This document shows positions 22,371 through 34,375 of a DNA stretch of 64,000 bases, piece by piece. The stretch covers positions 12,608,922-12,672,921 of the forward strand of contig CM026393.1 in the NCBI GenBank assembly GCA_014843695.1, in the 5' to 3' direction. The stretch's first letter is position 1. Each line of letters starts with the position of its first letter. This DNA comes from Archivesica marissinica (taxonomy: Eukaryota; Mollusca; Bivalvia; Venerida; Vesicomyidae). The notes under the pieces are model-generated. The model did no database searches, was not told the origin of the DNA, and worked only from the letters and a program-made list of their open reading frames with translations. Made by a program: the position numbers and the translations under genes.

Positions 22371-23330
22371 GATCTGGCAATAACTAAGAGTCTGGAGAAA
22401 AGTGTAGTTGTCGACTTTAGCTGATACTTTTTGGTGTTACTTTTGATAGTTATCTTCTTGGACAGATCATCCCAGTTTTTATATTTCAGTTTGGTCATAC
22501 TGTCCCAAAAAGTTTACATCTCCACGTATACGGTTTTCGACAAAGGATTTCTTTGAATTTTCTCCTCGAACCTCTAAGTTAAGAACACTTTCCTGTGTTT
22601 CTTTTCCCAACACTTTCATGCTCATGTAGTTTTAAAAATAGATGTGCTCCTTTGTCTTTGAATAGCTTCATTGGCTCTAAGAATAGCATAAGGGATTCTA
22701 AATTCTTGCCATGCCGTTCTACTAGAGTATGTGAGGAGATGTGGTGATCAGGACTGTGTGGAAACTCAGACACTCCTAGCATGTCTCTGGTTTCTCGAGA
22801 CAGACGGCCTAATTCAAGAGCAGCAAGACAGTACTTCATTAGGGTTGCTGGCTTATTGGTAATCACTCCTAGACCACCTTCTCCTTTCCGGATATTATTT
22901 TCTTGTTCCTGAGCTTGGTCTACAACAACACTTGTGAATAGGGATTTCTTCGTTGTCACAGCAAACTCACCTGCCATGAGCATGTTCAATATATCAGGGT
23001 CGGTATCTTTAGCTGAATATGCATGTGAAGTGAATTCCACAATATTCTGAGCATAATCCAGTCTGTTGTAGGCAAAAAAGTATGTGGAAAGTTTTTCCAA
23101 ATATGCTAAATACAATGGTAAGTTGGGATCCTTGACAGATCGATGGAAATTCAGACGTGTCTGGACTTGGCGCATGTATATACAAATTCTTCTACATGTA
23201 TACATAGGAAATGCGTCATGGCTCTTGTCAAAATGATCCAACTGTTTCTCTATATTTATGCTCTCTATCTGTACCATCAATCCTTTGTGTGCATTTCGAA
23301 TAGCTGTTCTTGAAATCCAAGATGGCCGCC
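22371..23330 (-). pseudogene. N-terminal half of a nuclease-like multicopy-family gene
   Basis: The minus strand is open from about 23330 to 22579 and continues in another frame to 22371. Recognisable segments in order: RTAIRNAHKG near the start, YLAYLEKLSTYFFAYNRLDY (about 23085-23026), GEFAVTTKKSLFTSVVVDQA, and GLGVITNKPATLMKYC. Near the break comes TLFSRLLVIARS. This order matches, as I recall it, a family of large multicopy proteins found in many marine invertebrates. One frameshift lies near 22600 and a stop near 22478 (before the MTKLKYKNWDD segment). The first in-frame Met is at about 23277, but the frame is open into the inverted repeat, so the true start is uncertain. The gene is split from its C-terminal half by the element at 20583-22370. 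Confidence 0.7.
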
Positions 23331-23366
23331 AATATAGTAATTGAAAAAAATGTATAAAATACTTTT

Positions 23367-24673
23367 TAGAGGCTTCACTCTGGAATAGGAATTACAGCGC
23401 ATGAAAATGTTTGGTTTTTAATATGAAATCTTGTACTATTTGGAATATGCTAGTGTCTGTGTTGTAATCTGAATCAGCAAATAGTAACGTTGTTAATGTT
23501 ACTGTGATTATGTTTCTGATTGTATGCATTAGATTGTGCTTTTGAATTGCACAATAGGGACATGAGAAAAGAAAGTGATATGACTTGTGTCCTCAATCTC
23601 ACCACATTAACAGAGCGGGCTGTCAATTATATTTCTAGAAAATAGATGCTCCTTTTGGTTGTAAAACAACAAATAAATTGCCCATTAAATATATAGTAAA
23701 AAGTAAAAACATACAGTCTGTTCATTTATATTTCCAATCTTTCATTTCTTCTGATACCACATACACTGTGAAGAGGTATTCAAATCAGCCACATTTCAAA
23801 TTACCAGTGCTCGCCTATGAATAATGTCACTGTGTTTACACACTGTATTCCTCCGCCAAATAATACAGATACAAACCTTCAGTTTGCAATGGCCTGAATT
23901 CTTATACCAAATCTTTTCTACACATCAACTAGTCTGAAGTCTTCTCAAGTCACATAATTTCTCAAAAGCACAAACTATGCATAACATAAACATAGCATAA
24001 CATAAAGTATATTAGCATAAAACATTTACATGTTTATAGCCTTCAACATCAATCAATATGGTGAAATATAAATTCGCAAGTATAACTAGCATTAGCAAGG
24101 AAGAACTCATTATATACTAGTCATAATCAAATAATGCTGCATGGGATGAAACTTCATAGTAATATATATTACCGTATTTGTGCTCTAAGTTTGATATACA
24201 AATTTAGCTGTACTGTTAATAACTCTATCGCTGTTAGCATTCATAAGAGATACAAATTTGTTAGTAGTGGGCCATCTACAAAACAAACAAGTTTGCCCAT
24301 CTATTGGTCCCCGTCAACATTGGAGAGTGGGGTCGGAGAGCCATCCCCACTAACCCTTACACATTTTGATTCGTGTATTTCATATAGCAAGCATAGAGAA
24401 TAATAAAAAGATTTAATACAGCGAAATACATGTATATGAAAATAATACTTGATGAATGGTTTTTTTTAGGATTTTAGCAAAAAGAAGTTCTATCTACAAT
24501 TTAGTAAAGCTTACTGTCTTATATACTTTTTTTTGTCAGTTACTAATGATATTACTTTAAACATTGTTGAAAAAATAGTAAATTGTGTGTAGCATCATAA
24601 TAGGTAATCTAATAATTATCTTACTTTAAATAGGAGTCCTACTTGGCTTAAATTATCAATGTGTACTTTGTCT
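23367..24673. other. Gene-less stretch, possible LINE 3' remains
   Basis: AT-rich. By position, the part next to 24674 should continue the minus-strand LINE beyond the TTAA element, but I could not recognise coding sequence there. The rest holds nothing I can support. Confidence 0.4.
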
Positions 24674-24677
24674 TTAA

Positions 24678-25881
24678 CCCATACCCTGATATATACGTAT
24701 TTCTACGTGTTATCGGCCACCTGATATATACGTATTTCTACGTGTTATCGGGCACCTGATATATACGTATATATACGACCATACCAGTCACCTGATATAT
24801 ACGTGTTTTTACGTGTCTGTTTTAAATCCATCATTTTCGCTACTTAAATACGGCAGAAAAGCAGTCAAAATATGCTTCCATAAACAACAATAACATATCT
24901 ATAACCGGCTGCAGTTAGAATGAAAATAAATCTAAAAATAGCAATTACTCAGGGCAAACCCATTCATTAGCTTGCATAAAAATATCTAGGTATTTGGTAA
25001 ATTTCCACAGTGCTAATTCACAGGCCAATTCATGCGTATGGTTTAAAATTAGAATTGGATTGAAATTAGAACATTTATCACGTGACATTATGATGCATTA
25101 AATGGGTTCCCTGGTGGGTGGGGGGTGTGCAGGTGTTTGAAGTTTCTGTTGTATGACCACGCTATAGATCAAAGTGCATGTAAGTCATAATGTTATGCAA
25201 GCATGATGTTTTTTGCTATACAGTATACATGGCCCTAGGGTAATAACATTTGGGTTCAAAGGTTTTAATGCTAATTACCGACTAATGTCGGCATGACAAC
25301 AGTTTGACAGGAAGCATCCAGTTCGAAATACACAGGGCGGTGTCTTAGGAACTTGTTGATATCAAAGGATGTGTGTTGTAGCCTCATGGAATGGCTAATG
25401 TTGCCAGCTAAACAGAGGGTAATAAACCCATGTGGGTGGAGTCTTTAATCAGAAAGTCCAATTGATTTAGGAAATTGATTTAATCAACTTAGGTTGCCAT
25501 GCCCTTTTCCATGCACTATTAACTATTAAATAAACAAATATAGTCGAATATAATAATTATTCTCCAAAACCTGCATGTCCAATATTTACATCTCCATATC
25601 TAAGTAAATACTAAAAAGTTTCTTTTAAAAATTATATCGTTGAAAACATCATTTATTTTTCTAAATTTTTTATTCTTACCATAAATATATTAAAGTAAGT
25701 TTTTATCAGGGAAAACAGGGTTAAACATGATAGGGGGTCATTTTATCAGTTTTTCCTGAAATACCTTATGGGGACAGGGTACAGTTATTGGTCTCTTATC
25801 TATTGGTAGCTGATAAGCTATTACATAGTTACTGTATTGGGCTGGAGAACCTGATATGACTTTTTATTATGAGGGAAAGGG
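24678..25881. mobile_element. TTAA-flanked element inserted in the LINE ORF2
   Basis: 1204 bp between TTAA at 24674-24677 and 25882-25885. Left end CCCATACCCTGATATA; right end read inward CCCTTTCCCTCATAATA (11 of the first 14 positions agree). The left end holds a short tandem repeat of about 36 bp (24684-24830, unit with CCTGATATATACGTATTTCT). The LINE reading frame is cut exactly at its right TTAA. The terminal CCC and TTAA are shared with the elements at 5363 and 17542; the interior is unrelated. Confidence 0.72.
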
Positions 25882-25885
25882 TTAA

Positions 25886-28800
25886 TGTATTCACAATACC
25901 CGTGTATTCTAAAAAATTACTTATGATGTTGTAATTTGCAGTAAACTCGTTGTATGAAAGGAATTCACCATCCTGATTTAAAGGATCCCCTAAAAACAAA
26001 ATTCCAGCTGAAATCCATCTGTGTAAGCAAATGCTCGAGTTTCCAACTTTTACTCCAGGATTTTTCCATATATGTACTGAATAACACTGTTCGCTGTTTG
26101 TAGGTTTTGAATTTATAGAGAGACTATAATAACTGTACAAAACATCTTTCCAAAATGGATTGATGTCTTGATGCAGTTTTGTTCTGATATAATCTGATCC
26201 AAACTTAAATATATGACTAATAAAAGGACATGTAATGTCTATAAAGTTACTAAATTTGTTACTTGAACTAATCAGTCTTCTTAACCGTGTTGCTTTTAAA
26301 CTATTTATAAAACATTTTAAATCAATCATTTTAAGTCCACCATACTTGTAATCTTGTGTTATTATGCTTCTTTTGACTTTATCTCTAGAGTCACTCCATA
26401 GGAATTTAAAAAATAGGTTTTGAATTGTGTTAATCGTGGCCAAAGGTGGATTTGGTATACTTAAAATCAAGTGGTTCAATTTTGCAAGGGCGAGAGATTT
26501 AATCACTACAATTTTACCTATTGGGGAGATAAATCTTTTTGACCAGTTCGCGAATAGTCTCTTGATTTCTTCAATTTTTGAATCATAATTCAAGTCTATA
26601 ATTTCAGAGAGATCAGTACTAAATTTAACACCTAATACTGTGAACATTTCATCATTCCAAGCCAAGTTATATTCCGGGCATAGAATGGTATTACTATTTT
26701 TTTGTGATCCAAACCATATCACCTTTGTCTTCTCTGCATTTATATTTAGGCCTGAAAATCCAGCATACAATTTTAAAGTTAACATTGTGTTTTTAAGAGA
26801 TTTTGTTGTGCCGTCAAGAAACAAGCTAGTATCGTCCGCATATTGCGATATTTTATATACATTTCCATTGATTGTTAAGCCTTTAATGTTATCATTGTTT
26901 CTAATTAGAATTGAGAGTATCTCAGCACACAGAATGAACAGGTAGGGTGACAGGGCGTCGTCTTGACGACAGCCTCTCTGAAGTGTGAACCATTCAGACA
27001 TATGACCATTCACAATAACACATGATTCTGTATTAGTATAGAACAGCTTTATCCATGTACGTATTGAAGGGCCAAGATTAAAAAACTGTAAAGCTTGGTG
27101 CATAAAGTTCCATGACACGGTATCGAAAGCCGCAGCAAAGTCTATCAGAAAGAGTAAACCAGGAATATTATTTTTTTCTGAATAAAATAAAATGTCATAT
27201 AACATTCTAATGTTTGATGCCATTAGTCTACCAGGTAAAAATCCAGTTTGGTCTTCATTTATAATTTTGGATAGCAAATTTTTCAAGCGAAAAGCAATTG
27301 AAGCAGAGGCAATTTTATAGGTAACATTCAATAGTGAAATTGACATCCAATTTTTCAAGTAAAGTTTGTCTTTATTCCCCTTAGGAATGCATGTTATTAC
27401 CCCTTGTTTTTGAGTAACTGATAGTTCTCCGGTTGCATATGCATAATTTATAGCCCTTACTAGAAAATAGCCAATATCTTTCCAGAAGAATTAAAAATAT
27501 TCTACTGTAAAACCATCATTTCCCGGGCTTGTATTATTAGACATTCTCTTTAAAGAGTATACCATTTCATTATAAGTCGGAGCTCCCTCAATGGACTGCT
27601 GGTCAGTTTGTGAAAGTTTAGCTATTTCAAAATTTCCTAAAACATCATGCAAAGATATATTTTCTGTAGACTTATATAGATTTTCATAGTGGTGTTTTGT
27701 TTCTGCTAGAATTTCATCTTGAGTTTTTAAATGTTCTCCTTTATGCGAAATAAGGGAATTCATAATTTTGGAAACATAATTCCTGTTTTCCAGGTTACAA
27801 AAGTACCGTGTTGGTTTCTCTGCTTCATGTATCCACTTAGCCTTAGACCTTATAAAAATTCCATTCATTTTTTTCTTTCTTAACTCTGAAAGCTCCTGCT
27901 TTTAATTATCTAATATTTCATAGTTTATATTCACTTCTTTCTCAATTTTTTCAATTTCTTTCCAAATGTTTGCTTCTTTATTGACCTCCATTTTGTTCCT
28001 ATGTGAAGCATGACTTATTGTAATTCCTCTGATATTTATTAACAATGTCTCGAAAAATAATTGGTCATTGATATTAAGTTGTAGCTCTTGTGGCTGTATA
28101 TCATTTATAATTTCCATATTTTCTGATATGACAGAAATATTTTGTAGCTGTGTGTCAAAAATACTTCTTTTAACTTTATTAACATATACCTCGTCCGTAA
28201 GTAAGGAGTTATTAAACTTCCAATAGGACAACCCTTTTTTAAATTTACCAAATTCCAATGACCTGTATATACGGGAGTGGTCAGTGCGATACCCCGGTAA
28301 AATAGAAGTACTATCAACATCAGTGTACAAATTATTCGAAATAAGAAAGAAATCCAAACATGCTTTTTTGATAGGATTTTGCCTGAACCATGTATACTCT
28401 CTTTTTTCAATATTATTTTCACGCCAGCAATCCATCAAGGTATACTCTGACATTATATTAAAGAGCTTATCTCTAGCCTTTGGGTTATTTAGGTGTAGAT
28501 AATTATGGCAGTCTATATCCCCGGCTAAAATAAATAAAGAGTTCAAAATTAGACATATTTTCGGACACTTTTTCAAAAAAGTTTAGGTTATCTCTGTTTG
28601 GCCCGTAAATATTTTTCTCATAAATTTTACAATTCAGGATGAGAAGATTTCCCTCATCATCTTTTTCTATACTATTAACTTTACAATAAAAGTTATTATT
28701 TATGAAAATTGCAACTCGGGACTGACTATTAAAATTAGAAAAATAAGTATCGTAGCCCCAAATAGAGTGTATGTACTTTTCCTCTTTGGTTATAAAATGG

Positions 28801-28922
28801 GTGTCTTTTAACATACATATAGAGTATTTTTGAGTTTTCAAAAAATTAACCACATCCCTGCGCTTGCCCCTGTCACCTATACCTTGAGCGTTCATAGAAA
28901 CAATAGAAACTTTATTAGTCAT
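25886..28922 (-). pseudogene. LINE ORF2: endonuclease and reverse transcriptase (broken)
   Basis: An ORF2 polyprotein would nick target DNA and copy the LINE RNA into it. The N-terminal AP-type endonuclease begins MTNKVSIVSMNAQGIGDRGK at 28922. After a frameshift near 28530 it continues through LAGDIDCHNYL and a TDHS motif (GYRTDHSRIY). A single in-frame TAA follows at 27902-27904, another at 27491-27493. The reverse transcriptase then shows SISLLNVTYKI, DQTGFLPGR, FLIDFAAAFDTVSW (catalytic Asp), GCRQDDALSPYLF and the catalytic YADD (26842-26831). These motifs place it in the L1/Tx1 clade by family knowledge. The frame is cut at 25885 by the TTAA element; the last residues of the open frame, to 25829, are element sequence. 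The C-terminal domain is not seen. One frameshift, two stops and one insertion make it non-functional. Confidence 0.88.
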
Positions 28923-30279
28923 GATTGTTTAAAGGCATATATAATTTGTCTGGAAAAGACATGAGCAAAATAAATAATGTAATAGACATTGTTTGTTGAT
29001 AATGTTTGACATGGTTGTTGTAGCTATATCCAGAAAACTATTCTAAGAATTCTTTCCTTGAAGGGCAAGTTTTACCCAGAAATGTACAGACACTCTTCCA
29101 CCAAAATCCTACAGTCATGAGATGTTGAAATGAGATAAAACATTTGGCTTTAAAAGAAGCCGGGAAATTTTCGTTTGTGAGACATACACTTATCTATTTA
29201 ATATGCATATTCGTAAAGACTCGAGACTCGAGAGTGCATTATAATTGTTTGTCGTTTTTATATTATTATAAAGTAAGTGTGACATACTGATATCTATGGT
29301 ACTGCATGTTTGCCCTCGACCTTCCGCAATTTTGTCAAGTTCAGATTGGCTGTTTTTACAATTCTTTACTTTTGATCCGTTCTTACTGGTGCTGAAATGT
29401 AAGAGGACAAAGAACCGTATTCAAAGGCGACTCTAATATAATTATTCTTGTTAAAAAAATATTGATTTTCAACATTGCACTCACGGTTACATGTGTAAGC
29501 CTAAAAGCTATTCTGTGAGTATTTTTTACTCTAAGAGAGTCTCAAAACATGTTTGACTCATTGTTTTTTTACTAAATTAATTGATCGAACATTGCTGTGG
29601 CATTTAACGCAGAATTACATTACACTTCGTTCCGAACAGATCAAATTTACTGTGCACAGAAATTATGAACTAACATGACCGCTATTTCACAGAACAAACA
29701 TTTTATAGACATACCGTAATATGTTCGGTGACGCTTCTGATAATAGATTATATTAAATTGAATTCATTGTGTTATTTTTTTTCTAGGGTGCATCCAACTG
29801 ATCGATCAAGTGTGCCTAGACGCTTGCGAACGCTGTATTACACATGACCTCGTGTCATCATCGGCCAAGAGGTTATCGCTAGTCTTAAAATAGCGATTTG
29901 GTATAGCGACTCTGGATTTCAGCCAATCCTAATATCAATATTTATAAATAATGCGCGGCGTAGCGCAAACATAAACATTGCCACATGATTTAGCACATGT
30001 TGATAGTAAACAATATCTTACACAAATTAAGAGGATGGAAATGGAAAGTTGTTTGTCATCAAATACTGTCATAATCATAATCCAAGCCTCGAAACTGCAA
30101 CAAGTTCAACCGGTCAACCAATATGTGTCTCTGCGAAATAGAAAACTATTGTTATAATACACTAGTCAATAACACTTCCAAAAAGAAATTGAAAATTGTC
30201 ATAATCCAAAATGCAACAGTTCAAACACGAACACTTAACTATATGTCACTTGAGTCATTCACTTTAGATAAATAACAGT
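28923..30279. other. Long spacer between LINE ORF1 and ORF2
   Basis: 1.36 kb of AT-rich sequence with no coding frame I can support and no array. It may be a later insertion into the LINE or may show that ORF1 and ORF2 belong to different copies. I did not find matching ends or a target duplication that would decide this. Confidence 0.45.
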
Positions 30280-31324
30280 TTAAAGCAGTGTGTCAGTAGA
30301 GACTGGTGCCACCACGGGGTCCACAGAGACTGCTTCCAAATCTTTCAACTGAGAGACCATGTACTTCCTACTGTTTGCTAAAAGAGCGATTATTCTGCCT
30401 TCGTCACTCCAAACTGCTTCTACCTTTGGGTGGGCTGATACCTCTTCCAAGAGTTTAGCGTTGGCGGTAGTCAAATCTTCTCTGATGACATAGTGCGATC
30501 CTTTAAGCTTTCGTCGGGCCCTTAGTACATCCAGTTTAGTGAAACGTTGCACAAACTTACAGATCACTGGTCTGTTTCCGTTATTTTGGAATTTCCCGAT
30601 TCTATAAACAATGTCCACGTCACACGTTTTCAACTTAAGCCCCAGTCTCTCGTTTAAGATTTTCTGAACTTTCTCCCACCTTTCATAGTGTGTTTCTGCC
30701 TTGTGGTTATCCTCTACTCCATAAATACGAACACTATTACGGCAAGTGTACTGTTCTAGATCATTATTCTTCTTATCTATAGACTTGATCTTTACTTCTC
30801 TTTCAATGAGATCGTTTTCCAACTTTTCACAAGTTGTTTGCCAGTGTACCATTCTGATCTCGCAAATCTTCTGTCATCGTCTCCAAATCGGACATTTTAT
30901 TTCTAAGTTCCTCAATAATCGCTTCCTGGTGCCTAACCTTGTTGGTGACGTCCATGAACTCTTTCCGAACCATATCTACTTCCTTGTGCATCTCGGACAT
31001 TATCTCGCCCTGCACTTCATTAAGTTTCTTACTTAATACTTCCTCCGTAATCAATTCCATGAATTTTGACTCTATGAATTCCTTTGATGCAAACGCACTA
31101 AGCTTCTCAGAAACACTTTTCAAAATATCATGGAGCTCACCCGGTGCAGCACACGCTTTCAGATGTTTATCTAACGTTTGTTGGGCAGAATCCTCGCCAG
31201 ATTTTCCAGATTTCCCTCTGGGCTGTCTCGGCACCGGACTGCCAGATATGTCTGGCGTTTCCATAGTCTCATCTACCTGGTGTCCTCGGAGTTTTCCCCG
31301 CCTTCTTGTCCGTTTTGGAGGCAT
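30280..31324 (-). pseudogene. LINE ORF1: RNA-binding protein (frameshifted)
   Basis: The L1-type ORF1 product binds LINE RNA and acts as chaperone. I place the start at the ATG at 31324 (MPPKRTRRRGK), a basic N-terminus. A long heptad-rich region follows (from about FIESKFMELITEE to EELRNKMSDLETMTEDLR), consistent with a coiled coil. A one-base frameshift near 30845 separates this from the rest, where RNSVRIYGVEDN marks an RRM-like domain (about 30745-30710) and RPVICKFVQRFTKLDVLRAR the C-terminal domain. The order coiled coil, RRM, CTD is that of L1 ORF1 proteins. Combined length is about 345 residues, normal for the family. The frameshift could also be a sequencing slip. Confidence 0.82.
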
Positions 31325-32814
31325 TATCAACTGAACTTACTATTCAAAGTTTCTATCCCGTGTGTTTACACAGTATATTGAACACACACAGTCAGCTGAT
31401 ATCGAGTGGTCAACAATCACGAGTAATCCGTGCAGTCATCTCACTTGCTCTATTGTTCTTTCAAAAGTCGTCCAAATCCACTTTTCCCAGCTTCAAAAAG
31501 CTAAAATGTTTATACAATCATAATCCTTATCTAATAATCTTTCCTTTTTAACGTTTTATTTTTTAATTTTAGTCCAATGTTAATTTTTAAACCATTATTT
31601 TGTCACTTAGACATACAATCCGTCAACCTTCATCCACGACCTTGACCTTTTTTATGGTTTGAAATATTTTAGTCTAAAATTTCTATATTTGGGGCAAACT
31701 AGAATGAAATGGTATTCACAAACTATACACTGCCTGTCATGAAAATGCATTGTTATTGGGACTACATGTACATTCGACAACCTTTAGTGAGAGGTGCAAT
31801 TGTTCTTCAGTCTGGTGTGTAAGTCATTGGGTCGTCAGATATCAAGGTAGTAATAGGCTGGAACAGTTAGTAGATCAATATTACGTTTCTTCAGTGATAC
31901 AGACTGGTACAGAAATACAATTTATGTACGAATAGTGCCAAGTGCTACCATTGAACTATAGAATCCGCATGATTGATTGAACTGCCTAGGTTTAAAAATG
32001 CCAGGAACATCGCCGATGAAATACACGGTTTGGCTTATTATATAGTGCACCGCCATATTGGCCTACTACTGCGAAATGAGACTTCAGATAAATAAACGTA
32101 ACTGTACAGTAAACATACAAGTCACACCCCAAGTGTCATATAATTAGTCAGCAATTATAGTTAGATGCAATATTTGTTCCGACGAATGTATATGGATTAT
32201 ATGTGACCAAATCTTACAGATTACTGGACTACAACCATATTTCAATTTGTATAATCATCATCATCTCTATTGATTGCCTCACTCTGTCAAGAGTATTTTA
32301 ATAATATATTTTGATTATACAGTATATCGCTTATATATATGTATGTCGGTGTCATTTCGAATACATTCAGTAAAAATTTAAGATTTCGATCACGTAAATT
32401 TCTACTATAGTTCATTCCTATATGTATTGCAATAATTATAACCTACATTTGTTGCCATAATTATATGCTTATGTCGTAAAATGTATATTTACTCACTAGA
32501 AACTGTAGAGTTTGTGAATAAAAGATTATATTTATTTTTAAGTTGGGTACCTATTCTTTTTAACATGTTCACTTAGCGAGGTGCTTAACCACTGACCCTG
32601 ACCCTAGTCATACTCAGCATTGAGTGTTTGGGGTATTACGTATATATGTAAATATTATCATTTTAGGCTCATATTGTAAGAAGAAAATGTAAAGTTAAGG
32701 CTGATTATATAATACCAGGGTGTTTATAAGGGGGGGGTCACGTTTAATGGTGTCAATAAACTTGGGGGAGAATATGTCCGGGTGTTTGTCCTACTCTCAT
32801 CGAAACATCTTACA
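31325..32814. other. Gene-less stretch; includes probable LINE 5' region
   Basis: Bases from 31325 to roughly 31500 may be the LINE 5' untranslated region. The remainder is AT-rich with no supported gene or array. Confidence 0.45.
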
Positions 32815-32892
32815 GCTGGGCGCAAACTCCTGCCCTCTGACAACTGAAGCAAACTCGCTACCACTGTGCTATCACAACTTGAACCACAGGAT
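32815..32892 (-). mobile_element. Type B-like SINE head fragment
   Basis: On the minus strand it reads AAGTTGTGATAGCACAGTGG then TAGCGAGTTTGCTTCAG, close to the type B tRNA-like head. The B box is degenerate (GGAGTTTGCGCCC). The tail is not recognisable. Confidence 0.6.
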
Positions 32893-32986
32893 TGGTTCAG
32901 GTCGTGGAGTTATTTTCCGATAGACAACCCAAAAAAATGTACATGTATTAAATTTTGTAAAGTAATATTACATAAGGAGGTGTAAT

Positions 32987-33488
32987 CGATAAACATGTCG
33001 TCCCTGGGGTATATCGATAAACCTGTCTTCCCTGGGGTATATCAATAAACCTGTCTTCCCTGGGGTATATCAATAAAGCTGTCTTCCCTGGGGTATATCA
33101 ATAAACCTGTCGTCCCTGGGATATATCGCTAAACCTGTCTTCCCTGGGGTATATCAATAAACATGTCGTCCCTGGGGTATATCGCTAAACCTGTCTTCCC
33201 TGGGGTATATCAATAAACATGTCTTCCCTGGGGTATATCAATAAACATGTCGTCCCTGGGATATATCGCTAAACCTGTAGTCCCTGGGGTATATCGCTAA
33301 ACCTGTAGTCCCTGGGGTATATCGCTAAACCTGTCGTCCCTGGGGAATATCGATAAACCTGTCGTCCCTGGGGTATATCGATAAACCTGTCGTCCCTGGG
33401 GTATATCGATAAACCTGTCGTCCCTGGGGTATATCGATAAACCTGTCGTCCCTGGGGTATATCGATAAACCTGTCGTCCCTGGGGTAT
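32987..33488. repeat. 28-bp minisatellite
   Basis: About 18 copies with core CCCTGGGGTATATCGATAAA plus CCTGTCGT. Variants include TCGCTAAAC, TCAATAAAC and CTTCCC. Confidence 0.95.
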
Positions 33489-33632
33489 TTTTGGATAAGA
33501 GCAATGAAGAAAGACAATATTGGAGACTCGGTGACCAAAGCAGCTAACAATATATCTTCAGATATCATCATTCACCACTTTCGCCATGACTATATGCTCC
33601 CTATCTATCAGAAAAAGTGATGAATAATATGA

Positions 33633-33742
33633 TATGTTATAAAGTTGTAGGTGGCATAGATGCATGTGTAATTGTATCACTCTCTATGTTATAAAGTTGT
33701 AGGTGGCATAGATGCATGTGTAATTGTATCACTCTCTATGTT
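33633..33742. repeat. 52-bp direct duplication
   Basis: Two adjacent identical copies starting TATGTTATAAAGTTGTAGGT at 33633 and 33685, with a few bases of a third. Confidence 0.93.
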
Positions 33743-33887
33743 TATCGTATACACACAAAATAATCCTTCTAATGAGGGAATCATTAATTTGAACTTAGAA
33801 ATACGTTTTTTACAGTTTTGATTGTCTATGACTGTTTAATATTCATAATGTTGTGTCTTGGACAAGTACCCATTTCTCAATAGTACA

Positions 33888-34172
33888 TCAGCTCTATAAT
33901 ATATAAATAATACGGGAAATATCCATACCTCAATTATAGTACATCAGCTCTATTATATATAAATAATATGGGAAATATCCATACCTCAATTATAGAACAT
34001 CAGCTCTATTATATATAAACAATATGGGAAATATCCATATCTCAATTATAGTACATCATTCAGCTCTATTATATATAAACAATACGGGAAATATCCATAT
34101 CTCAATTATAGTACATCAGCTCTATTATATATAAACAATACGGGAAATATCCATATCTCAATTATAGTACAT
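33888..34172. repeat. 56-bp tandem repeat (left part)
   Basis: About five copies with CATCAGCTCTATTATATATA and GGGAAATATCCATA. The array is cut at about 34172 by a miniature element, and another copy follows at 34658-34722 after a SINE. One array was therefore probably split by insertions. Confidence 0.9.
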
Positions 34173-34315
34173 CAGCCAACCTGTATTAAGCAGCCAGTTT
34201 CCAGATTCCCAATATGTTGTTTTGCTATACATTTAACCTCTATTAAGCAGCCACCTGTGCTAAGCAGCCACTTTCTGTTATTCCCTTGACTTGTGCTTAA
34301 GACAGGGATTGACTG
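34173..34315. mobile_element. TA-type miniature element, left end lost
   Basis: Matches the 10434-10611 element from CCAACCTGTATTAAGCAGCC to the right end GGGATTGACTG, followed by TA. The left terminal repeat is missing where it abuts the 56-bp array. Confidence 0.8.
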
Positions 34316-34375
34316 TAGATCAATTATCACAAATTTCTAGAACCATTAAACCTATTTTGTATTGATCATCTATTG

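Larger units (their letters stand above)
18827..23366 (-). mobile_element. Putative large DNA element bounded by 33-bp inverted repeats
   Basis: Bases 18827-18859 and 23334-23366 are inverted repeats of 33 bp with one mismatch (core GTATTTTATACATTTTTTTC). Just inside each is a GGCCGCCA-containing motif. The only long coding remains between them, on the minus strand, belong to one gene with nuclease-like motifs (19168-23330). The symmetric placement suggests that the gene is cargo or the mobility gene of one element about 4.5 kb long, 2.75 kb without the insertion at 20583-22370. Exact tips and target duplication were not resolved, so these repeats may be subterminal. Confidence 0.6.
25886..31324 (-). 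mobile_element. Decayed L1/Tx1-like LINE
   Basis: ORF1-like (31324-30280) and ORF2-like (28922-25886) coding remains lie in order on the minus strand, as in L1-clade retrotransposons. A 1.36-kb non-coding gap separates them, far longer than the usual few tens of bases. The 3' part of ORF2 is missing or lies beyond the TTAA element. Both ORFs contain frameshifts or stops, so the copy is dead. Confidence 0.82.

Noticed and set aside
22100..22387. Pro-rich plus-strand frame ending PPCPFSDPPCPF
   Set aside because: It lies over the right end of the 1.8-kb element and the LINE fragment on the other strand; the Pro-rich part is the GGGCAGG-type end sequence.
25829..25885. Last 19 residues of the LINE frame as genuine ORF2 C-terminus
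   Set aside because: They lie inside the TTAA-flanked element beyond the insertion point.
26640..26945. Plus-strand frame opposite the LINE reverse transcriptase
   Set aside because: It is the complement of the YADD region with no recognisable product.
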